From Sedimentisphaerales bacterium (GTDB lineage: Bacteria; Planctomycetota; Phycisphaerae; Sedimentisphaerales; SM23-30), in the NCBI GenBank assembly GCA_030640865.1, contig DAOWIP010000509.1, positions 1-5,625 on the forward strand: DNA of 5,625 bases. The letters are read 5' to 3'. Position numbers and translations under genes: made by a program. Position 1 is the stretch's first letter. Every line of letters starts with the position of its first letter. This document shows, in pieces, positions 1 to 5,468 of this stretch. The notes under the pieces were generated by a model that saw only the letters and a list, made by a program, of their open reading frames with translations, did not search any database and was not told where the DNA came from.

Positions 1-773
1 AAGCGACGAACCTTCTGGAATTAATGCAGCAGCATCTGAAGCACTCGGACCATATCAGCAAAGATGATGTCGTAAAATTAATGGGCCGTGCCGGCGCGGA
101 TGAACGGCGCAAAGACCTCTGCCAAATCGAAGTATATGCCAAACATCGCATGATCGAACCCCATAGTAAAGGTCAGGAAAAATACCTCACCGCCATGCAA
201 AAAAATGACATGATATTCTGTGCCGGCCCAGCCGGTACAGGCAAGACCTATCTCGCGGTGGCAATGGCGGTGGCAATGCTTAAACAGGGGCGAATCAGAC
301 GGATTATTCTGGCACGCCCGGCAGTGGAAGCGGGAGAGAAGCTGGGGTTTCTGCCCGGAGACATGCAGGCGAAGGTCAACCCGTATCTGCGTCCGCTGTT
401 TGATGCGCTGGGCGATATGATGGACTATACCCAGATCAAACAATTCATGCAAAACGATATTATCGAAGTTGTGCCGCTGGCGTTTATGCGAGGCCGTACC
501 CTCAACGCAGCGGCTGTAATTCTCGACGAGGCACAAAATACCACTGTTTCCCAGATGTTAATGTTCTTGACGCGACTGGGCTACGACTCGAAAATGATTG
601 TTACCGGCGACGACAGCCAGAGCGACCTGGCAAAAGATCAGGAATCGGGATTGATCGATGCCATAAGACGACTCAAAGGCATAAAGGGAATCGCTTTTGT
701 ACGGCTCGACGAAGCTGATATTGTACGCCATCGGCTGGTACAGAATATCGTCAGAGCATATGAGCACGAATAA
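1..773 (+). CDS. phoH: PhoH-family P-loop ATPase (YbeZ-like), 5'-truncated by window edge
   Basis: Cytoplasmic P-loop NTPase of the PhoH/YbeZ family, which in E. coli is encoded beside YbeY, is reported to interact with it, and is thought to act in RNA metabolism. Numbering from the ATG at 24: Walker A GPAGTGKT at residues 68-75, the family signature [16 protein letters not shown] at about 98-113, [10 protein letters not shown] at 120-129, [11 protein letters not shown] at 151-161, Walker B VILDEAQN at 165-172, sensor-like TGD at 194-196 and a late VRH at 234-236. The usual TGDxTQxDLP motif reads [10 protein letters not shown] here, a mild change. The first ATG in view is at 24, but the frame stays open back to position 3 and encodes ATNLLEL, which looks like ordinary PhoH N-terminal sequence. 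The family is usually about 320-350 residues against 249 here, so the true start almost certainly lies upstream of the window. The TAA stop at 771-773 is 12 nt before the next gene. The family call is very secure; the exact physiological role is not. Confidence 0.96.
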   Translation, partial: ATNLLELMQQHLKHSDHISKDDVVKLMGRAGADERRKDLCQIEVYAKHRMIEPHSKGQEKYLTAMQKNDMIFCAGPAGTGKTYLAVAMAVAMLKQGRIRRIILARPAVEAGEKLGFLPGDMQAKVNPYLRPLFDALGDMMDYTQIKQFMQNDIIEVVPLAFMRGRTLNAAAVILDEAQNTTVSQMLMFLTRLGYDSKMIVTGDDSQSDLAKDQESGLIDAIRRLKGIKGIAFVRLDEADIVRHRLVQNIVRAYEHE

Positions 774-785
774 AAGAAAGAAAAA

Positions 786-2345
786 ATGAAAAGCACCGGA
801 AAAAAGAAGGGCAAGCGAATAGACAGCCGGCGGGCGATAGAAAGCGATATGGCCGTCCGGAGACAGAGATTCTATGATTCCGGCGCCCCGGTTTCAATTC
901 TGATGTTGATCCTGTTCATCGTTCTGACCACCCTTATTCTCACGCTCAACCTCTCGACACAGGGGATGTCTGGGAACATCTGGCCTGGATCAAAAATATT
1001 ATTGGTCTATGGTGTGATCATAATGTTTTTGAGTATCGGGATGGGCTTATATGTGGCGGCTCATCAGCGGCGAATCATTCAAAATCACCTCCGCGGCAGC
1101 GTATTACTGACATGTCTGTTGATTATGATTGTCCTGGTTCGACTTGGTGTCAGGCAGGACTGGTCGGCTTACCTGATCGTTGTTCCGGTAATGATTACCG
1201 CGATAATGATGACAATCGCTTACTCGCAGCGATTTGCGCTGGGCCTTAGTGCTTTTCTTGGGATGGTCAGCATGTTGGCCCTGGCGGAGAATGAAGCCAT
1301 TACCTTTCGGGAAGGTATGGGGGCTTTGTTGGCAACCGGCAGTGGGACGGGGATCGCTATTTTGATGCTGCGCGAGATACGCACACGCACCAAGCTGATC
1401 GAAGTGTGCTGCATTGCCGGTATTGTCGTCTTTGTGATGACCGTTGTATTTGAGCTTTGGCAGAATAATGATTGGCAACCGCTGCTTCAGAAAGGCGCCT
1501 GGAGCGTCGGCGGAACCGTAGCTGTCGGGTTTGTAATGCAGGGCCTGCTGCCGTTGATCGAGCGGGTTTTCAGGGTTTGCACTAATATGACGCTGTTGGA
1601 CTACAGTGGAGCGACCAAGCCACTGTTGAAACGGCTGGCGGTGGAAGCGCCAGGCACCTTCAACCACAGTTGGCAGATCGGTATGCTCTCCGAGGCCGCG
1701 GCGGAAGCTATCGGCGCCAATGGGCTGCTCTGCCGGGTGGGAAGCTACTATCACGACGTGGGCAAGCTGATCAAGCCGCGTTATTTTGTGGAGAACCAGG
1801 CCGAAAATGTCAACCAGCATAAAGAGTTGTCGCCTACTATGAGCCGTATGATCATCATCGGTCACGTCAAAGACGGCCTCGAATTGCTGCGGGAATACAA
1901 AATCCCCAAGGTGCTCCACCAGTTCACCGCCACCCATCACGGCACAACCGTGGTGGCGTATTTCTACCACGAGGCAACTAAAAAAGAGTCTGAAGACGGC
2001 CGAGTCGTCCCCGAAACGGAATTCCGCTATCCCGGCCCGAAACCGCAAACCAAAGAGTCCGCTATCGTCATGTTGGCGGACGCAGTGGAAGGCGCCACAC
2101 GCGCGATGCAGGAACCGACTCCCAGCCGTATCGAAAACGTGGTAACCAATATGGCTATGGCCCGTCTGCAGGACGGACAATTTGACGAATGTGATCTGAC
2201 CATGCGGGAACTGCACCAGATCGAAGAAAGCCTTGTTAAGAGTCTGTGCGGGATGTACCATGGCCGTATCGCTTATCCAAAACAGGAAAAGCTGGCGAAA
2301 AGCCAAACAGATACAATGAAAACCATTGGTGGTCAGTTAAAATGA
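786..2345 (+). CDS. Membrane HD-domain phosphohydrolase, YqfF/PgpH (7TM-HD) family, short form
   Basis: Probable cyclic-dinucleotide phosphodiesterase; PgpH, the characterised member in Firmicutes, hydrolyses c-di-AMP to pApA. The 519 residues comprise a basic N-terminus (1-30), about eight hydrophobic segments (roughly 37-56, 69-91, 104-120, 128-146, 150-167, 175-195, 207-224, 240-258) and a cytoplasmic HD domain (about 270-495). All seven expected metal ligands are visible: H294 (in FNHS), H323-D324 (YYHDVGK), H360 (IIGHVKDG), H384-H385 (THHGT) and D432 (LADAVE). Other family signatures are EAPGTF, FRYPGPKPQ, DPTP-like EPTPSRIE, and DGQFDECDLT. Typical PgpH proteins are about 700 residues because a large extracellular 7TMR-HDED domain separates the first two membrane segments; here only about 12 residues do. 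The start is the first ATG after the phoH stop, in an A-rich tract with only a weak purine-rich ribosome site. It lies in the same frame as phoH. Family secure; substrate inferred. Confidence 0.93.
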   Translation: MKSTGKKKGKRIDSRRAIESDMAVRRQRFYDSGAPVSILMLILFIVLTTLILTLNLSTQGMSGNIWPGSKILLVYGVIIMFLSIGMGLYVAAHQRRIIQNHLRGSVLLTCLLIMIVLVRLGVRQDWSAYLIVVPVMITAIMMTIAYSQRFALGLSAFLGMVSMLALAENEAITFREGMGALLATGSGTGIAILMLREIRTRTKLIEVCCIAGIVVFVMTVVFELWQNNDWQPLLQKGAWSVGGTVAVGFVMQGLLPLIERVFRVCTNMTLLDYSGATKPLLKRLAVEAPGTFNHSWQIGMLSEAAAEAIGANGLLCRVGSYYHDVGKLIKPRYFVENQAENVNQHKELSPTMSRMIIIGHVKDGLELLREYKIPKVLHQFTATHHGTTVVAYFYHEATKKESEDGRVVPETEFRYPGPKPQTKESAIVMLADAVEGATRAMQEPTPSRIENVVTNMAMARLQDGQFDECDLTMRELHQIEESLVKSLCGMYHGRIAYPKQEKLAKSQTDTMKTIGGQLK

Positions 2346-2566
2346 TTTTGCTGGGTTCAATGCTGACGATTATACAGGAACACCTCTCTGAAATACAGAA
2401 AGGTGCCACCCAGTTGGAATACCATACTTAAGCTTGCTTATGCTTTGCATAAGCGATGCGTAAAGCATGCCACCCGTTGAACCATCCACCTCGAAGACTC
2501 GGTGGCTGCCACCCAATGTTCGACAAAACCTGAATAATTAATTCAACCGACCAATGGTAAGATTTA
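2346..2566. other. Intergenic gap between the HD gene and ybeY, repeat-bearing
   Basis: This 221-nt gap is the longest internal non-coding stretch and breaks otherwise tight gene spacing. It contains three stem-loops with TGCCACCC tags between 2381 and 2514, described separately. The remaining 52 nt before ybeY are A/T-rich (around 2525-2566). I looked there for a promoter: AATAAT at 2533 and TAAGAT at 2558 are weak -10-like matches with no credible -35 box at the right distance, so none is annotated. No stem-loop is followed by a T-run, so no intrinsic terminator is called. Confidence 0.7.
2381..2514 (-). repeat. Array of three tagged stem-loops (REP-like)
   Basis: TGCCACCC occurs three times, at 2404-2411, 2468-2475 and 2507-2514, and each copy sits directly at the 3' side of a stem-loop. 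Read on the minus strand each unit is GGGTGGCA followed by a hairpin, and each tag is preceded within 0-3 nt by AAC. Stem 1: 2381-2390 with 2396-2405 (9 of 10 pairs, AAATA loop). Stem 2: 2440-2450 with 2456-2468 (11 pairs, 2-nt bulge, AAGCG loop). Stem 3: 2486-2490 with 2501-2505 (5 pairs). Loops and stems differ in sequence while the tag is invariant. A fixed 5' tag plus a variable hairpin is the layout of REP elements mobilised by RAYT (IS200/IS605-like) transposases. That identity is inference; no transposase gene is in view. Confidence 0.6.
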
Positions 2567-3091
2567 ATGGGACGGAAAGGTGTTGTTTTGGGCGAGATTG
2601 AGATTAGTATAAGCGATAATCAGGATGCTTTGGAGATCGATCGGGAAAAGCTCATACGGACCGCGGAATATGTTTTAGAGCAAATATGTGGGAATGAGTC
2701 GGCAGGCGGAAATGAGTCTCTGGTAAGGGGGAAGCCTGCGGCTGTCAGTCTGGCGATTGTCGATGACGAGGCGATCAGTAAAATTAAAGAGCGGTACTTC
2801 GGCGCAGCGGAAGTAACCGATGTAATCAGTTTTGACCTGCGTGATAATACAGAAGGGGAACAGGAATTACCGGATTGTGAAATAGTAGTGAACGCCCAGT
2901 GTGCGACGCATGAAGCCTCTCGGCGGGGTGTGGACCCGCAGGCGGAGTTGAACCTGTATGTAGTGCACGGTCTGTTGCATCAGTTGGGTTATGATGACCA
3001 GACAGAGCGGCAATCAAAGATTATGCACGAGAAAGAAGATCAACTTCTGGAGGAACTGGGTTTTGGAAAAGTATATGGGGGAACAGGATAA
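2567..3091 (+). CDS. ybeY: Endoribonuclease YbeY (rRNA maturation factor)
   Basis: YbeY is a metal-dependent RNase acting in 16S rRNA 3'-end maturation and 70S ribosome quality control. The 174-residue frame has the family core: a variant of the TDVLSF motif, TDVISFD (84-90), CEIVVN (104-109) and the metal-site motif HGLLHQLGYDD (134-144), followed by MHEKED. The motif normally reads H-x3-H-x5-H; here the ligands would be H134, H138 and D144. The Arg that usually follows Tyr in the YRGKD segment is Phe78. A short insertion near 42-53 contains a duplicated GNES. The ATG at 2567 has a weak ribosome site. A TTG at 2588 has GGAAAGG (2574-2580) 7 nt upstream and would start the protein at GEIEISISDNQ, matching the usual YbeY N-terminus better, so 167 residues is plausible. 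CorC follows after 6 nt. Family call secure. Confidence 0.94.
   Translation: MGRKGVVLGEIEISISDNQDALEIDREKLIRTAEYVLEQICGNESAGGNESLVRGKPAAVSLAIVDDEAISKIKERYFGAAEVTDVISFDLRDNTEGEQELPDCEIVVNAQCATHEASRRGVDPQAELNLYVVHGLLHQLGYDDQTERQSKIMHEKEDQLLEELGFGKVYGGTG
2574..2590 (+). promoter_or_regulatory. Candidate ribosome binding site and alternative TTG start of ybeY
   Basis: The purine stretch GGAAAGG at 2574-2580 lies inside the longer ybeY frame, 7 nt before the in-frame TTG at 2588-2590. The ATG at 2567 has only GGTAAG at about 2556-2561, too close and poorly matched. The protein from the TTG begins where YbeY proteins usually begin, with an EIEIS-type first strand. I favour the TTG moderately but keep the ATG in the CDS coordinates because it is the conventional start. 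Confidence 0.5.
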
Positions 3092-3097
3092 ACAGTT

Positions 3098-4408
3098 GTG
3101 GAAGATGCCGGATTGTGGTGTTTGCTGATCGCGGGCGCCTGTGTTTTATTAACGATGTTTTTTTCCGCAGTCCATTTGGCTCTGCGTCATATCTCGTGGG
3201 TCAAGCTGGAGGAAGCCTTCTCGGACACAGGAACGCCTGCGCGGACAGGAATAATACGTAGCCGCCAGTCGAATCTGCTGTTTAGTACCGCCACGATGAG
3301 ACTATTGGCGAACCTTGGTGTATTGGTGTGTATGGCGGGTTATTTTGTTATAAGCCGCGAGGTGGAAAACAGCCGTATGTTTGTGCCGCTGTTAACGGCG
3401 TTTGCGGTTTCGGTATTTATCCTGAGCATTTTTTCAGTAGCGATACCACATGCCTGGTCTAAATATGCTGGTACCGGATTGCTGGTGCATTGCTATCCGG
3501 CGATCAGGTTTTTGGGGTGGGCCGGTTGGCCGCTGACTACGGTGTTTTCCTGGATCGACCCGCTGATAAAACGTCTCGCAGGTATTTCCGAAGACCAGGC
3601 AAACAGCCGACTCGATGAGAAGCAGGAAGAGTTGCTCAACGTCGTCGAAGAGAGAGAAAAAGAGGGTGTGGTCGATGAGGAGGAGCGAGAGATGATCGCT
3701 TCGGTACTGGAGTTCCGTGACACGACCGCCGGCGAGATTATGACGCCACGTACCGAAATGTCGGGCATCGAAGCTGATACATCCCTGTCGGAAGCGGTCG
3801 AAATCGTTATCCGCGAAGGCCATTCCCGCTATCCGGTCTATAAGGAAACTATCGATAATATTACCGGGATGCTGTACGCAAAGGACCTGCTGAAAGAACT
3901 AAATCAGCCCGATGGTTCCGGGAATATCAGCCATTACCTGCGTAAGCCCTTTTTTGTACCCGAAAGCAAAAAACTGCGTAGTCTGCTGCACAATTTTCAG
4001 AATCAAAAAGTTCACGTGGCGGTAGTGCTTGACGAATACGGCGGGACGGCGGGACTGGTAACAATCGAGGACATTCTGGAGGAACTGGTCGGCGAAATCG
4101 TCGATGAGTACGAGCCGCCACAGCCAGAGCCGATTAAAAAGATTGATGAATATACCATCGAAGTCGATGCCCGCTACGAGGTCGATGAACTCAACGATGA
4201 ACTCGGCATAGGTGTTCCTGAGGATGAAGACTATGAAACCATCGGGGGCTTTGTATTTGCCAAGCTGGGCCATATACCGATGACGGGCGAGACCTTCGAG
4301 CACGAAAATCTGCAATTCACCGTTATCGATGCCGGGGAGCGAAAAATCAATCGCCTGCGTATCGTTATCACACCTCCCACCGAGGAGTCGCAGGATAAAA
4401 CATCATGA
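3098..4408 (+). CDS. CorC/HlyC-family membrane protein with CBS pair (YbeX-like)
   Basis: The 436 residues have three parts. An N-terminal DUF21/CNNM-type membrane region (about 1-160) has hydrophobic segments near 6-28, 66-86, 95-116 and 126-152. A CBS pair (about 206-335) includes IMTPRTEM (214-221), HSRYPVY (242-248), GMLYAKDLL (257-265) and VVLDEYGGTAGLVTIEDILEE (309-329). A C-terminal CorC_HlyC domain (about 345-427) includes DYETIGGFVFAKLGHIP. A charged linker rich in Glu/Lys (172-200) joins the first two. The family is linked to Mg2+ or Co2+ efflux and, for E. coli YbeX beside YbeY, to ribosome-related functions; YbeX itself lacks the membrane domain. Here the DUF21 motifs are eroded (FSAVHLAL for FSxxETAL, and IPHAW for ExxPK). 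The GTG start at 3098 has AGGA at 3085-3088, 9 nt upstream. It follows ybeY by 6 nt and its stop overlaps recO. Family secure; transport activity doubtful. Confidence 0.93.
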   Translation: MEDAGLWCLLIAGACVLLTMFFSAVHLALRHISWVKLEEAFSDTGTPARTGIIRSRQSNLLFSTATMRLLANLGVLVCMAGYFVISREVENSRMFVPLLTAFAVSVFILSIFSVAIPHAWSKYAGTGLLVHCYPAIRFLGWAGWPLTTVFSWIDPLIKRLAGISEDQANSRLDEKQEELLNVVEEREKEGVVDEEEREMIASVLEFRDTTAGEIMTPRTEMSGIEADTSLSEAVEIVIREGHSRYPVYKETIDNITGMLYAKDLLKELNQPDGSGNISHYLRKPFFVPESKKLRSLLHNFQNQKVHVAVVLDEYGGTAGLVTIEDILEELVGEIVDEYEPPQPEPIKKIDEYTIEVDARYEVDELNDELGIGVPEDEDYETIGGFVFAKLGHIPMTGETFEHENLQFTVIDAGERKINRLRIVITPPTEESQDKTS

Positions 4409-5163
4409 CCGCCGTCAAGGATAAGGCCGTTTGTATCGGCAAACGCAACTACTCGGAAACCAGCCAGATTGTTACTCTTTTCAGCCGGGGCCAGGGCAAG
4501 ATCAGGGCCTTGGCCAAGGGCAGCCGCCGAGAACGTGGCAGGTTCGGCGGTGGTATAGACGTGTTAGCCGAGGGTGAAATACTGTTTGTGCCGCCACAAG
4601 GCGAAGGTACTTTGGCCATTCTGACCGAATTTGATCTCCAGGAGTCATTCACGAACCTGCGGCAAGATTTGCCGGCCTTACCCTGTGCCGAATATATGAG
4701 CTACCTGCTCGGGGAATTCACCGAGGAATTTGATCCTTATGAAAAACTCTACGTTGCTTTTGTGTCAGCCTTGAAACGATTAGGGCCGCAGTGCCGGTCA
4801 GAATTGGTCCTGCTGGATTTTGAACTGACTCTGTTGCGAGAGATCGGTCTGTCGCCGGTCTGGGATCGATGCAGCAGTTGCGGCGGACCTCTGGAAACCG
4901 ACGCTCAATACCTCTATTTCAGTAGCGGCAGCGGTGGAATGCTCTGCCGTGACTGTGAACCAGCTATTGTCGAAAAACGCCCTGTCGATCCGCGGGTACT
5001 GCAGGTACTGCAACATCCTGAAACCGCTGAAAACACACCACGAAAAACGGTCTTTGATGCCCATGAACTGCTAAGCTATCATCAACAGGAGTTGGCCGGC
5101 AAGCAGGCTGCAGTAATGAAGTTTGTGAACCAGATATTGCGAAAACAGGTTTTGAGTGTATGA
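4405..5163 (+). CDS. recO: DNA repair protein RecO
   Basis: RecO is the RecFOR-pathway mediator that anneals ssDNA and, with RecR, helps load RecA onto SSB-coated gaps. The 252 residues match the family in length. An N-terminal OB-fold (about 1-80) contains the typical Y-x-E-x-x-x-I-x-x-L-F-S-x-x-x-G-K pattern (16-32) and AKGSRR (37-42). A helical C-terminal domain includes AEYMSYLLGEF (95-105), FELTLLREIGLSP (139-151) and a four-Cys zinc site: C156 and C159 (CSSC) with C181 and C184 (CRDC). The ATG at 4405 overlaps the upstream stop as ATGA (4405-4408), implying translational coupling; AGGA at 4392-4395 is 9 nt upstream. The stop lies inside an 8-bp tandem repeat that continues to the next gene. 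Its position downstream of phoH-ybeY-corC agrees with conserved neighbourhoods in other phyla. Identification is secure. Confidence 0.95.
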   Translation: MTAVKDKAVCIGKRNYSETSQIVTLFSRGQGKIRALAKGSRRERGRFGGGIDVLAEGEILFVPPQGEGTLAILTEFDLQESFTNLRQDLPALPCAEYMSYLLGEFTEEFDPYEKLYVAFVSALKRLGPQCRSELVLLDFELTLLREIGLSPVWDRCSSCGGPLETDAQYLYFSSGSGGMLCRDCEPAIVEKRPVDPRVLQVLQHPETAENTPRKTVFDAHELLSYHQQELAGKQAAVMKFVNQILRKQVLSV

Positions 5164-5180
5164 GTATAAGAGTGTAAGAG
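5154..5180 (+). repeat. 8-bp tandem repeat across recO stop and next ribosome site
   Basis: Three consecutive 8-bp units, GAGTGTAT, GAGTATAA and GAGTGTAA, plus a partial GAG run from 5154 to 5180 and end directly at the next ATG (5181). Unit 1 encodes the last two RecO codons and supplies the T of the TGA stop. The AAGAG at 5168-5172, 8 nt before the ATG and the best ribosome site for the zinc-ribbon gene, arises at a unit junction. The array therefore looks like a local duplication that formed the recO to zinc-ribbon spacer. Confidence 0.7.
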
Positions 5181-5468
5181 ATGAATTATTTGGACGATAG
5201 TAACATCTGGGAAGAAGAAATAGAGGAAATTGACGAACCTGTCAAATTCCGTAATCACGTTACCGAGTGTCCCAACTGCAAAAAACCCATCACCGAGGAT
5301 ATGGACAATTGCCCGTACTGCGGCGACATTTTGTTTCGTTACCTGAAGAACGGCACCTTCGTCCCGCGAAAAGGACCTCTGGCAAAGATTGTGGCGGTGA
5401 TAATCATTCTGATAATTATTCTCGGTATTCTGGCGTTTATAATGGGGAGCCTGGGTATTTTTCAGTAA
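5181..5468 (+). CDS. Small zinc-ribbon protein with C-terminal membrane anchor
   Basis: This 95-residue protein belongs to no family I can name with a function. It has an acidic N-terminus (residues 4-19, with a run of Glu at 11-16), then a zinc ribbon with C30 and C33 (CPNC) and C44 and C47 (CPYC), followed by G48-D49. A basic stretch VPRKGPLAK (61-69) leads into a single very hydrophobic segment (about 70-89), and the chain ends six residues later. This is the topology of a tail-anchored protein with the zinc ribbon in the cytoplasm. The coding signal is good: cysteine spacing, a clear membrane segment, a start 17 nt after recO with AAGAG 8 nt upstream, and same-strand continuity. The ribbon could bind protein, RNA or DNA; a role tied to recO is only suggested by adjacency. 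The overlapping frame at 5267-5524 lacks these features. Confidence 0.82.
   Translation: MNYLDDSNIWEEEIEEIDEPVKFRNHVTECPNCKKPITEDMDNCPYCGDILFRYLKNGTFVPRKGPLAKIVAVIIILIIILGILAFIMGSLGIFQ

Noticed and set aside
1927..1938. GCCACCC in the HD gene resembling the intergenic tag
   Set aside because: It encodes the conserved THH metal-binding motif, lacks the leading T of the tag, and has no adjacent hairpin; coincidence.
1104..2306. Long minus-strand open frame (400 codons) opposite the HD phosphohydrolase gene
   Set aside because: The plus-strand frame has a complete, unmistakable HD active site. The antisense translation is rich in His, Gln and Phe with no recognisable domain, typical of a shadow frame.
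2342..2431. 29-codon ORF (MILLGSMLTIIQEHLSEIQKG...) starting in an ATGA overlap with the HD gene stop
   Set aside because: The overlap looks like translational coupling, but there is no good ribosome site and the frame runs through the first tagged stem-loop, whose sequence constraint explains the bases. I could not support it as a gene.
2533..2563. -10-like boxes (AATAAT, TAAGAT) ahead of ybeY
   Set aside because: No -35 element at 16-18 nt was found for either, and A/T-rich sequence yields such matches by chance.
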